A stretch of DNA of 25,624 nt, taken from assembly GCA_046597185.1 (NCBI GenBank), contig JBKJLF010000523.1, forward strand, positions 1-25,624, read 5' to 3'. The notes beneath the pieces are model-generated. The model did not search any database and was not told the origin of the DNA. It saw nothing but the letters and a program-made list of their open reading frames with translations. Below, piece after piece: positions 8,379-16,600 of this stretch. The translations under genes and the position numbers were made by a program. The stretch is from CAMBDR01 sp046597185 (GTDB taxonomy: Bacteria; Pseudomonadota; Gammaproteobacteria; Burkholderiales; Burkholderiaceae_D). How positions within the stretch are numbered: the stretch's first letter is position 1; every line of letters begins with the position of its first letter.

Positions 8379-9847
8379 GCTGCGTCCCCTTTGGCTTGTG
8401 CCCGTTCTGCCGTCATTTGCACCAGTTTGGGTGCCACCGTCCCCATCGACCCCGCCCCCATGCATAGCACCACATCGCCATCGCGCACGAAGCGCAAAAT
8501 GGCCTGCGGCATTTCACTGATTTGTTCCACGAAAATTGGCTCCACCTCGCCGCGCACGCGTAGTGCATGCGCCAGTGCGCGGCCATCTGCCGCAACAATT
8601 GGCGCTTCGCCGGCTGAATACACTTCGCCCAATAACAGGGCATCGCAACGCGATAAGACTTTGACGAAATCTTCAAACAAATCGCGCGTGCGGGTGTAGC
8701 GGTGCGGCTGGAACGCGAGCACCAGGCGTCGCCCCGGATACGCCCCGCGTGCAGCAGCCAGGGTAGCGGCGGCTTCGGCCGGATGGTGGCCGTAATCATC
8801 GACCAATTCAAAATAACCGCGCCCCGCATTGGATAAATTCGTGGCTGAATTCGTGCCTGCATTTACCAACATGAGCGGCCCAATCGGCAAGCTGCCATGG
8901 CGGGTAAAGCGCCGCCCCACACCGCGAAATTCCAGCAAGGCGGTTTGGGTAGAATGATCGGCCACCCCCACTTCGCGCGCAATCGCAATCGCGGCGCAGG
9001 CGTTTTGCACATTATGCATGCCGGGTTGATTCAAGCTGATCGCCAGTGGCGGGTAGCCTTCCTGCAGCACCGTGAAATGCATATAGTTTTGCACCGCACT
9101 GGCGTTGACGGCGCGCACGTCGGCGCGTTCATCAAAGCCGTAGGTGATGACCGGTTTGCTGACAAAAGGCATGATCTCGCGCACATGCGGGTCATCCATA
9201 CACAGCACGGCCAAGCCATAAAAAGGCAACCGCCGGGTGAAATCGACAAACGCCTGCTTGAGTTTATTGAAATCGTGGCCGTAGGTTTCCATGTGGTCAC
9301 TATCGATATTGGTGATCACTTCAATCTGCGGGAACAGGTTCAAAAACGAGGCGTCGGATTCATCCGCTTCGGCCACAATGTATTCGCCCGTACCCAATTT
9401 GGCGTGGGCACCAGCGCTGTTGAGGCGGCCACCAATCACAAAAGTCGGGTCGAATCCGCCTTGTGCCAGCACGCTGGCTACCAGACTGGTAGTGGTGGTT
9501 TTGCCGTGCGTGCCTGCAATGGCAATGCCGCGCTTCAAGCGCATCAATTCTGCCAACATCACGGCGCGCGGCACAATCGGGATATTGCGCGCACGGCCGG
9601 CCAGCACTTCCGGGTTATCGTCTTTTACTGCGGTGGAAGTGACAATGGCTTGCGCCTCACCCACATGCTCGGGCGCGTGCCCCAGGTACACGCGCGCGCC
9701 CAGCTCAGCCAAACGCTGGGTGGCGCTATTGCTGCCGATATCGGAGCCGGACACGGTGTAACCCGAATTGAGCAACACCTCGGCAATGCCGCTCATACCG
9801 CTGCCGCCAATACCAACAAAGTGAATGTGCTGTACTTTATGTTTCAT
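8375..9847 (-). CDS. murC: UDP-N-acetylmuramate--L-alanine ligase MurC
   Basis: MurC adds L-Ala to UDP-MurNAc, the first amino acid of the stem peptide. The product is 490 residues with the Rossmann-like N-domain motif HFVGIGGSGMSGIAE, the ATP loop GTHGKTTTT at 112-120, the AEADESDASFL segment and the C-domain DDYGHHP motif near 351. Between RHGSL and DDYGHHP there is an insert (about residues 321-343) rich in Asn, Ala, Thr and Gly that seems longer than in typical MurC. It begins 15 bases after murG and its stop overlaps the ddlB start by four bases. Confidence 0.98.
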   Translation of the reverse strand: MKHKVQHIHFVGIGGSGMSGIAEVLLNSGYTVSGSDIGSNSATQRLAELGARVYLGHAPEHVGEAQAIVTSTAVKDDNPEVLAGRARNIPIVPRAVMLAELMRLKRGIAIAGTHGKTTTTSLVASVLAQGGFDPTFVIGGRLNSAGAHAKLGTGEYIVAEADESDASFLNLFPQIEVITNIDSDHMETYGHDFNKLKQAFVDFTRRLPFYGLAVLCMDDPHVREIMPFVSKPVITYGFDERADVRAVNASAVQNYMHFTVLQEGYPPLAISLNQPGMHNVQNACAAIAIAREVGVADHSTQTALLEFRGVGRRFTRHGSLPIGPLMLVNAGTNSATNLSNAGRGYFELVDDYGHHPAEAAATLAAARGAYPGRRLVLAFQPHRYTRTRDLFEDFVKVLSRCDALLLGEVYSAGEAPIVAADGRALAHALRVRGEVEPIFVEQISEMPQAILRFVRDGDVVLCMGAGSMGTVAPKLVQMTAERAQAKGDAA

Positions 9848-9862
9848 TTGATTCCATGCGTC

Positions 9863-11044
9863 CTAAATAACTGCTTCCAAAATGGCGGCGATTTGTTGAT
9901 TTGCATCACGCCTGCCCAACCCCCGCGCCGCTTGCGCCATGGCTTGGCAATCGCTGCGCGTCAAAACGCGCAATTCATCGGCCAAACGCTGGGCCGATAA
10001 TTCGCCTTGCGGCAAATGGCGCGCCGCCGCCTGCTCTGCCATCCACTTTGCGTTGTCACGCTGGTGGCTGGTGGTGGATGCCACAAACGGCACCAAAATA
10101 CTCGCCACACCAGCCATGGTCAGCTCACTCACCGTAATCGCCCCGGCCCGGCAAATCACCACATCGGCCTTGGCGTATTGCGCTGCCATATCGTCGATAA
10201 AGGCCAGCACTTGCGCCGCCACCCCGGCCTTGGCATAGGCGGCTTGCAAGCCTTCAATATGCTGTTGGCCGGACTGATGTACCACCTGCGGACGCACCTC
10301 CGGCGGCAATAAGGCCAGCGCGGCGGGCACGGCTTGGTTCAAGGCTTGCGCGCCCAAGCTACCGCCGACCACCAAAATATTCAAAGGCCCGCTGCGGTTG
10401 GCAAAACGCTGCTGCGGCGGCGGGATATCCGCAATCACCTGGCGCACAGGGTTACCCGTTACCACCACTTTGCTGCTGGCGCTGTTACTGCCATTGCTGC
10501 CGTCGTTATGACTGCCCACACTAGGCAAGCCAAAACACACACGTTGTGCCAAGGGCTTCAAGGCTTTGTTGGACAGCAGCAAAGCCGCATCCGCATTCAC
10601 CAACACCAGCGGAATGCCACGCAAGCGCGCCATTAAACCACCCGGCACCGTCACATAACCACCCATCCCCAATACCACATGGGGCCGACGCTGCCCTAAA
10701 AAGCCAAAGCAGCGCACAAAACTGGCCAGCATTTTACCCACGCCGCTCAAACTATGCCCCCAACCTTTACCGCGCAAGCCGGAAAAAGCAATGGTATCCA
10801 TCGCAATGCCCTGCGGCGGCACCAATCGCCCTTCCATGCCATGGGTCGTGCCCAACCAGCTCACTTCCCAACCGCGCTCGCGCATGGTGGCCGCAATGGC
10901 GAGGCCGGGGAAGATATGCCCGCCAGTTCCGGCAGCCATAATCATCAGGCGGCGCGCTGGGCTCGTGGTTTGCGTGGTTTGCGTGGTTTGCGCAGTTTGC
11001 GCAGTTTGCGCAGTTTGCGCAGTTTGCGCAGTTTGCATAGTCAT
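9863..11044 (-). CDS. murG: UDP-GlcNAc:undecaprenyl-pyrophosphoryl-MurNAc-pentapeptide transferase MurG
   Basis: MurG is the peripheral inner-membrane GT28 glycosyltransferase that converts lipid I to lipid II. The product is 393 residues. After an unusual N-terminal tail, the canonical protein begins at ARRLMIMAAGTGGHIFPGLA (about 30-49). The first Gly of the usual GGTGGH loop is Ala here. The FSGLRGKG motif, the second nucleotide-binding loop VVGGSLGAQALN and the donor-binding CRAGAITVSEL segment follow. The start ATG overlaps the ftsW stop as ATGA. Residues 4-27 are eight Gln-Thr-Ala/Thr triplets from a 9-bp tandem repeat (separate entry), which the family does not need. Confidence 0.97.
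   Translation of the reverse strand: MTMQTAQTAQTAQTAQTAQTTQTTQTTSPARRLMIMAAGTGGHIFPGLAIAATMRERGWEVSWLGTTHGMEGRLVPPQGIAMDTIAFSGLRGKGWGHSLSGVGKMLASFVRCFGFLGQRRPHVVLGMGGYVTVPGGLMARLRGIPLVLVNADAALLLSNKALKPLAQRVCFGLPSVGSHNDGSNGSNSASSKVVVTGNPVRQVIADIPPPQQRFANRSGPLNILVVGGSLGAQALNQAVPAALALLPPEVRPQVVHQSGQQHIEGLQAAYAKAGVAAQVLAFIDDMAAQYAKADVVICRAGAITVSELTMAGVASILVPFVASTTSHQRDNAKWMAEQAAARHLPQGELSAQRLADELRVLTRSDCQAMAQAARGLGRRDANQQIAAILEAVI
10964..11035 (-). repeat. Eight-copy 9-bp tandem repeat at the 5' end of murG
   Basis: Seen directly: eight uninterrupted copies of a 9-bp unit. The five copies nearest the start encode Gln-Thr-Ala and the next three Gln-Thr-Thr. The unit is a multiple of three, so copy-number change by slippage alters tail length without shifting frame. 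Identity between copies is very high, which suggests recent expansion. Confidence 0.97.
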
Positions 11045-12264
11045 ACCCGCCCCCCGCGCATCAGGATGCGGGTTTCATAGTCTATCCTCAGCAAAATCGC
11101 CACGCCGATCGCATTCAACACCACGCCCGACCCGCCATAACTCATCAGCGGCAAAGTCAAACCCTTGGTTGGCAATACACCCAAATTCACACCCATATTG
11201 ATAAACGCCTGCACCCCGATCCAAATGCCAATGCCTTTGGCCACCAAACCGGCAAAGGTTAAATCAATGGCAATGGCTTGCCGCCCAATTTCAAAGGCGC
11301 GCTTGATCAACCAGAAAAACATCAACATCACCACCAACACGCCAACAAAGCCAAGTTCTTCACCAATCACGGCGAGCAAAAAGTCGGTATGGGCTTCCGG
11401 CAGATAATGCAGCTTTTCCACACTACCACCCAAGCCCACGCCAAATATTTCGCCCCGGCCAAAGGCAATTAAGGAATGCGAAAGCTGATACGCCTTACCC
11501 AGCGCATTGGTTTCTTCCCACGGATTGAGGTAGGCGAAAATCCGTTCGCGCCGCCATGGTGAGAGCCAAATCACCGCACCAAAAATCGTCACCAGCGTCA
11601 CGCTGATGCCGCCAAACCAAACCCCATTCACGCCGCCGATAAACAAAATGCCCATGGCAATGCAAACGATGACGCCAAACGCGCCCAAGTCCGGTTCCAG
11701 CAACAGCAATAAACCCACCACCCCTACCGCAGCGGCCATGGGCAAAAAGCCTTTGGTGAGTTGATGCATGAATTCTTGCTTGCGCACGGTGTAATCGGCG
11801 GCGTAAATCACCATCATCAACTTCATCAATTCGGACGGTTGCAAATTAATGCCTTTCAAACTCAACCAGCGCTTGGCACCATTCACTTCTTTGCCAATGC
11901 CGGGTACCAATACCAGGGCCAATAAAATCAGCGTACCCACAAACAGATACGGAGCCAGTTTTTGCCAGGTCCGCACTGGCATGCGAAACACCAGCAAGCC
12001 CGCCACCAAACCCACCAAAATAAAAATGGCTTGGCGGGTCAGGAAGTGGGTGTTTTTAAAGTTCGCATATTTGCTCGAATCGGGCAGTGCGATGGAAGCG
12101 GAATACACCATCACCATGCCCATCAACATCAATAAAAATACCACCCAGAACAAGGGTTGATCATATTCCATCATGGTTGAAGGACGCGCGTGACTATGCA
12201 CCGGGGCTGGTTCTGCCACCCGGTTTTGCCACCATTGTGAAAACGCGAACTTCAATTGATTCAT
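11041..12264 (-). CDS. ftsW: Septal peptidoglycan polymerase FtsW (SEDS family)
   Basis: FtsW is the polytopic SEDS glycosyltransferase that polymerises lipid II at the septum with FtsI. The 407-residue product has a cytoplasmic N-terminus of about 35 residues, about ten membrane helices, and SEDS landmarks: NGAKRWL, LQPSELMKL, LLLEPDLG with the conserved Asp, the SHSLIAFGRGEIFGVGLG loop, EAHTDFLLAVIGEELGF, and the C-terminal LPLMSYGGSG. I use the ATG at 12264 (MNQLKFAFSQ) with AAAAGGA about 11 bases upstream. A longer frame would start inside the palindromic repeat at 12313-12335, which makes it unlikely. The stop overlaps murG. Confidence 0.96.
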   Translation of the reverse strand: MNQLKFAFSQWWQNRVAEPAPVHSHARPSTMMEYDQPLFWVVFLLMLMGMVMVYSASIALPDSSKYANFKNTHFLTRQAIFILVGLVAGLLVFRMPVRTWQKLAPYLFVGTLILLALVLVPGIGKEVNGAKRWLSLKGINLQPSELMKLMMVIYAADYTVRKQEFMHQLTKGFLPMAAAVGVVGLLLLLEPDLGAFGVIVCIAMGILFIGGVNGVWFGGISVTLVTIFGAVIWLSPWRRERIFAYLNPWEETNALGKAYQLSHSLIAFGRGEIFGVGLGGSVEKLHYLPEAHTDFLLAVIGEELGFVGVLVVMLMFFWLIKRAFEIGRQAIAIDLTFAGLVAKGIGIWIGVQAFINMGVNLGVLPTKGLTLPLMSYGGSGVVLNAIGVAILLRIDYETRILMRGGRV

Positions 12265-12312
12265 TTTGCTGCCAATCCTTTTATGTTGTTTTCTCTTGTT
12301 TGATACCGTCAC

Positions 12313-12335
12313 GCGTGGGCACGGGGTGCCCACGC
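12313..12335. repeat. REP-like palindrome between murD and ftsW
   Basis: GCGTGGGCAC and GTGCCCACGC form a perfect 10-bp inverted repeat around a 3-base loop. It lies in the 78-base gap between the murD stop and the ftsW start. The sequence resembles short GC-rich palindromes dispersed in many betaproteobacterial genomes (from memory). In the dcw mRNA it would fold into a strong hairpin without a U-run, so more likely a processing or stability element than a terminator. Confidence 0.7.
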
Positions 12336-12342
12336 TACGTCT

Positions 12343-13884
12343 TTACGCTATTTCACCGCTTTGCAACGCCCATTCCCGCACCGCACTCACAAACACTTCG
12401 GCGCGGTGCGCGTAATTTCTAAACATATCCAAACTGGCACAGGCAGGTGACAGCAATACCGCATCGCCCGCTTGCGCCAGTGCTGCCGCCTGCTCGACCG
12501 CCTGCTCCAGCGTGGCACAGTCATGTAGCGCCACACCCGTGCCTGCCAGCGCGGTGCGCAAAGCTGGCGCGTCGCGCCCGATCAGGCATACGGCGCGCAC
12601 ATAACGCGCAACCGGGTCGGCCAAGGGTGAAAAATCCTGCCCTTTGCCATCGCCCCCGGCAAGCAACACAATCCGCGCTTCACTACTGTTGAACGCCGCC
12701 CCCAAACCATTTATCGCCGCCACCGTGGCCCCCACATTGGTGCCTTTGCTGTCATCATAAAAATCCACGCCGCCAATGTTTTGCAGCCATTCCACCCGGT
12801 GCGGCTCGCCCGCGTAGTCGCGCAAGCCATGCAATAACGGTGCCAGCGGCAAACCAATCGCACGGCATAAAGCCAGTGCCGCCAGCGCATTCAAGGCATT
12901 ATGCTGACCACGAATTTTCAGCGCATCGGTGGGCATCAAGCGCTTCATGCTGATTTCCACCGGCACCACTTCGCTTTTGCGACGGCGCTTTTTCTCGCCC
13001 TCTTCTTGCGCCTGGGCCACCGACAGCCATTGCACGCCACGCTCGTTTTGCAAACCAAAGGCATCCGGGCTTTGCGCCTCGCTTAAGCCAAAGCTCAATT
13101 GCGCCACGCCAGCCTTGGCCATGGCCATCACCCAACGGTCATCCCGATTCAAAACCTGCGCCGTTTTGGTGCCCAATTCGGTGCCCAATTCGCGGCCAAA
13201 AATGCGCGCCTTATCCGCCGCATAGGCTTCCATGGAACCATGCCAATCCAAATGGTCTTGGGTTAAATTGAGCACGGTGGCCGCATCCGCTTGCAAGCTA
13301 TAGGTGGTATGCAATTGAAAGCTCGATAATTCCAGCACCCACACCTGCGGCAAGCTGTTTTGTGCCAACATGGTGCGCAACACATCCAACGCCGCCGGGC
13401 TGATATTGCCCGCCACTTGCACGCTCATACCCGCACGCGCACACAGCAAACCGACCATACTGGTGACCGTGGTTTTGCCATTGGTGCCAGTGATGGCTAT
13501 CACTTTTGGGCTATAGCCCTGGCTTTCACGCAGTGCAGCCAGCGCCTGGGCAAAAATTTCAATTTCACCCCAAACCGGAATGCCACGCTCCTTGGCAGCC
13601 GGTTCAATCCGCGCCAATTCGCCATGCGGGGCCAAACCGGGGCTGACGGCAATAAAATCGACCACAAAATCGGCATCGTCCAACAAGGCCGGGCTAAAAC
13701 CCCCCTCGGGGCAGGCAATAAACGGCACGGCCGGACAAGCTTGCTGCAATTGGGCCAGACGTGGCGGCGCGCTGCGGGTATCGGCCACCCGACATTGCGC
13801 ACCACAGCCAACCAGCCATAGCGCAAGCGCCAAGCCAGATTCGCCCAGACCCAAAACCAATACCCGTTTGCCGCTATAGTCCAT
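12343..13884 (-). CDS. murD: UDP-N-acetylmuramoylalanine--D-glutamate ligase MurD
   Basis: MurD adds D-Glu to UDP-MurNAc-L-Ala in the cytoplasm. The product is 513 residues, longer than the roughly 440 of E. coli, as I recall for Burkholderiales. The N-domain VLVLGLGESGLA, the ATP loop GTNGKTT at 133-139, the LELSSFQL segment, the QDHLDWHG motif, and the C-domain FYDDSKGTNVGAT, LLAGGDGKGQDF and LLSPACASLDMF motifs are present. Extra length includes a charged, Arg/Lys-rich insert (about 293-318) before the RLMPTDALKIRGQHN segment and a duplicated Leu-Gly-Thr-Glu motif near 233-239. It is separated from mraY by 81 bases holding an 11-bp tandem repeat. Confidence 0.97.
   Translation of the reverse strand: MDYSGKRVLVLGLGESGLALALWLVGCGAQCRVADTRSAPPRLAQLQQACPAVPFIACPEGGFSPALLDDADFVVDFIAVSPGLAPHGELARIEPAAKERGIPVWGEIEIFAQALAALRESQGYSPKVIAITGTNGKTTVTSMVGLLCARAGMSVQVAGNISPAALDVLRTMLAQNSLPQVWVLELSSFQLHTTYSLQADAATVLNLTQDHLDWHGSMEAYAADKARIFGRELGTELGTKTAQVLNRDDRWVMAMAKAGVAQLSFGLSEAQSPDAFGLQNERGVQWLSVAQAQEEGEKKRRRKSEVVPVEISMKRLMPTDALKIRGQHNALNALAALALCRAIGLPLAPLLHGLRDYAGEPHRVEWLQNIGGVDFYDDSKGTNVGATVAAINGLGAAFNSSEARIVLLAGGDGKGQDFSPLADPVARYVRAVCLIGRDAPALRTALAGTGVALHDCATLEQAVEQAAALAQAGDAVLLSPACASLDMFRNYAHRAEVFVSAVREWALQSGEIA
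13168..13191 (-). repeat. Two-copy 12-bp tandem repeat inside murD
   Basis: Two identical 12-bp units lie head to tail in frame, duplicating four residues of MurD in the REL-GTELGTK region (about 232-240). The reading frame is kept. Confidence 0.9.
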
Positions 13885-13935
13885 GTTCCCGATTTTCCAA
13901 TCTATCCAATTTAGCTCAATTTAGCCAACGCTTAA

Positions 13936-13968
13936 ACGCAACTTCAACGCAACTTCAACGCAACTTCA
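13936..13968 (-). repeat. Three-copy 11-bp tandem repeat over the mraY stop
   Basis: Three identical copies of an 11-bp unit (TGAAGTTGCGT on the coding strand) begin exactly with the mraY TGA stop and run into the gap before murD. The preceding coding bases end in a partial copy (TGCGT). Extra copies fall after the stop, so they should not change MraY. Copy number alters only the mraY-murD spacing. Confidence 0.92.
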
Positions 13969-15135
13969 ACGCAGTTTCAGCGTGGACAAACCAAACAACA
14001 CCAACATCATGGTGATAATCCAAAACCGCACCACGACCTGGGTTTCTTTCCACCCCTTTTGTTCAAAATGGTGGTGTAGCGGGGCCATTAAAAATACCCG
14101 CTTGCCCACCCCGGTGCGTTTCTTGGTCCACTTAAATACCGACACCTGCAAGATCACTGAAATGGTTTCCGCCACAAACACCCCGCCCATGATGAAGAGT
14201 ACAATTTCCTGCCGCACAATCACCGCAATCGTACCCAGCGCCCCACCCAAAGCCAAAGCCCCCACGTCACCCATAAACACTTGCGCCGGGTGCGCGTTGT
14301 ACCACAAAAACGCCAACCCGGCCCCGGCCATGGCTCCGCAAAAAATCAATAATTCCCCCGCGCCCGGAATATGCGGAATAAACAAATATTTGGAATAGTT
14401 GGCGCTCCCGGTTAAATACGCAAACAGGCCCAAAGCAGAACCCACCATCACGGTGGGCATTATCGCCAAACCATCCAGCCCATCGGTCAGGTTCACGGCA
14501 TTGCTGGTGCCAACGATGACGAAATAAGTGAGCGTAATAAAACCCCACACCCCGAGCGGATAGCTGAAGGTTTTAAAGAAGGGTACGATTAAATCAGCCT
14601 TGGGCGGCAAATACATCGAGAAACCGGATTTTGCCCACTCCATGAACAAATCCATCACCTTGGTGCCAGTTGGCACCGAGACCGAAAACGCCAAATACAA
14701 GGCCGCAGCCAAGCCGATCAGCGATTGCCAGAAATATTTTTCACCCGATGGCATGCCTTGCGGGTTTTTGTACACCACTTTACGATAGTCATCGAACCAA
14801 CCAATGGCACCAAAGCCGAGCGTGACGATCAGCACTGGCCAAATAAAGCGGTTACTCAAATCACACCACAGCAAGGTGGCAATGCCGATCGCAATCAAAA
14901 TCAACACCCCGCCCATGGTGGGCGTGCCGGATTTGATCAGATGGGTTTGTGGCCCATCGGTGCGCACCGCTTGCCCGACTTTTAACTCGGTCAATTTACG
15001 GATCACCGCCGGGCCTGCAATCAAACCAATCGCCAAGGCGGTAAGGGTGGCAAACACCGCGCGAAAGGTGATGAAGTTAAAGACCCGCAGCGGGCCAATA
15101 TCTTGCTGAAAAAATTGTGCTAACCAGAGCAGCAT
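13966..15135 (-). CDS. mraY: Phospho-MurNAc-pentapeptide transferase MraY
   Basis: MraY is the polytopic inner-membrane enzyme that moves phospho-MurNAc-pentapeptide from UDP to undecaprenyl phosphate, making lipid I. The product is 389 residues with about ten membrane helices. Active-site landmarks are the Asp pair DD at 115-116 in GWFDDYRK, NLTDGLDGLA at 215-224, the MGDVGALALG segment at about 288-297, and the histidine motif PLHHHFE with His354-356. The ATG is one base after the murF stop and has AAGGAA upstream, so translation is likely coupled. Confidence 0.98.
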   Translation of the reverse strand: MLLWLAQFFQQDIGPLRVFNFITFRAVFATLTALAIGLIAGPAVIRKLTELKVGQAVRTDGPQTHLIKSGTPTMGGVLILIAIGIATLLWCDLSNRFIWPVLIVTLGFGAIGWFDDYRKVVYKNPQGMPSGEKYFWQSLIGLAAALYLAFSVSVPTGTKVMDLFMEWAKSGFSMYLPPKADLIVPFFKTFSYPLGVWGFITLTYFVIVGTSNAVNLTDGLDGLAIMPTVMVGSALGLFAYLTGSANYSKYLFIPHIPGAGELLIFCGAMAGAGLAFLWYNAHPAQVFMGDVGALALGGALGTIAVIVRQEIVLFIMGGVFVAETISVILQVSVFKWTKKRTGVGKRVFLMAPLHHHFEQKGWKETQVVVRFWIITMMLVLFGLSTLKLR

Positions 15136-15136
15136 A

Positions 15137-16600
15137 TTATTGTTCTTCCTTTAATGGCCAGGTGGGCACGAAATGCGAAACCACACGTTCCATGCGCATA
15201 AAGCGCGAGCCTTTGACCAAAATGGTGGCGCGTGGGTGCAGGATTTGCTCTAGTTCTTCCAGTAAATCCGCGATTTGGGTAAAGTGCTGCGCACCCGTAC
15301 CGAACGCTTGTTGGGTATGTTTGCTCAAGGGGCCAAGACAAAGCACGGTTTCAATGCCCTGCTGGCGCGCCAAATGCCCGGCTTCTACGTGAAATTCTGC
15401 CCCTTGGTCACCGACTTCACCCATATCACCCAATACCAAAATGCGCGGTGTCGGCGCTTGCGCCAACACCAAAATGGCGGCACGCACCGAATCCGGGTTG
15501 GCATTATAGGTATCGTCGATGATTTTTGCGCCATTTGCCACGGTTTTGGTTTGCAAACGCCCGCCGACCGGGCGAAATGCTTCCAACGCACGGGCCACGG
15601 CCAAAATATCCAGCCCCAAGGCCACGCTACAGGCAATCGCTGCCAGTGCATTGCGCACGTTGTGTTCCCCTGCCACACGTAATTTCAGGGGCAACATACG
15701 CACGCTTTGGCTTGATCTGAGTGCGACCCGTAAATCGCTGCCGCTTTCACCGCCTTTTTCATTGATGCGGTACTCGCAACTGATATCGGCCACATCACTC
15801 AAACCAAAGGTCAGGGTGTGCGCACCAGCTTGGCGCGCCAATTGATACCAGAGTGGCGTAAATTCATCATCGGCAGGAAACACCGCCACGCCATTTTCGG
15901 GCAGGCTGGCAATCACATTGCCATTTTCTTGCGCCACCGCTTCCACGTTTTGCATAAATTCCAGATGCTCGCGCTGGGCATTATTCACTAGCGCCACGGT
16001 GGGTTTGGCCAAATCGGCCAGATACGCAATTTCACCAGGGTGGTTCATACCCATTTCGATGACGGCGGCCTGGTGCTCGGGCAGCAAACGCAAGAGCGTA
16101 AGCGGTAAGCCAATCGCATTATTGAAGTTGCCGCGCGTGGCGCAACGTCCGGCTTCGCCATACACGGTGGCCAGAATTGCGGCCAGCATTTCTTTGACCG
16201 TGGTTTTGCCATTGCTGCCCGTCACCGCAATGAGCGGCAAATCAAATTGAGCACGCCAAAACGCGCCCAGGTGGCCTAAGGCGCGCAGGCTGTCTTTCAC
16301 CAACAGCGTTGGTAGTGTCCATTCCTCGGGCACTCTTTCTGCCACCACGGCAACTGCACCAAGCGCCGCCACTTGCGGCAAAAAGTCATGCGCGTCAAAA
16401 CGCTCACCGCGCAAGGCAATGAATAAATCGCCCGGCTGCACTTTGCGGCTGTCGGTGGCAATGCCGGTGATGGGCAGATCGAGATTGACCTGAAAGCCGG
16501 CAATGCGTTCTGCCTGGGGCAAGGCTTGCACCAGGGTATATAAGGTGGTATCGAAGCTGATGTCGAATTGATCGGCGTGATTGTTCATGTGATGATTCAT
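15137..16600 (-). CDS. murF: UDP-MurNAc-tripeptide--D-alanyl-D-alanine ligase MurF
   Basis: MurF adds the D-Ala-D-Ala dipeptide to complete the UDP-MurNAc-pentapeptide. The product is 487 residues. It has the N-domain TDSRKVQPGDLFIALRGERFDAH segment, the ATP loop GSNGKTT at 128-134, the GNFNNAIGLPLTLL motif, EMGMNHPGEIAYL, and the C-domain IIDDTYNANPDS and LGDMGEVGDQG motifs. The start overlaps the murE stop as ATGA. The first ten or so residues are His/Asn-rich; a second ATG at codon 5 is possible. Confidence 0.98.
   Translation of the reverse strand: MNHHMNNHADQFDISFDTTLYTLVQALPQAERIAGFQVNLDLPITGIATDSRKVQPGDLFIALRGERFDAHDFLPQVAALGAVAVVAERVPEEWTLPTLLVKDSLRALGHLGAFWRAQFDLPLIAVTGSNGKTTVKEMLAAILATVYGEAGRCATRGNFNNAIGLPLTLLRLLPEHQAAVIEMGMNHPGEIAYLADLAKPTVALVNNAQREHLEFMQNVEAVAQENGNVIASLPENGVAVFPADDEFTPLWYQLARQAGAHTLTFGLSDVADISCEYRINEKGGESGSDLRVALRSSQSVRMLPLKLRVAGEHNVRNALAAIACSVALGLDILAVARALEAFRPVGGRLQTKTVANGAKIIDDTYNANPDSVRAAILVLAQAPTPRILVLGDMGEVGDQGAEFHVEAGHLARQQGIETVLCLGPLSKHTQQAFGTGAQHFTQIADLLEELEQILHPRATILVKGSRFMRMERVVSHFVPTWPLKEEQ

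Noticed and set aside
8897..10000. Plus-strand open frame of 367 codons opposite murC and murG
   Set aside because: It is antisense to two well-supported genes, rich in His, Gln and Arg, has no recognisable domain, and arises from codon bias of the opposite strand.
10964..11035. Phase-variable on/off switch of murG
   Set aside because: The unit is 9 bp, so slippage cannot shift the frame, and murG is essential. Length variation remains possible.
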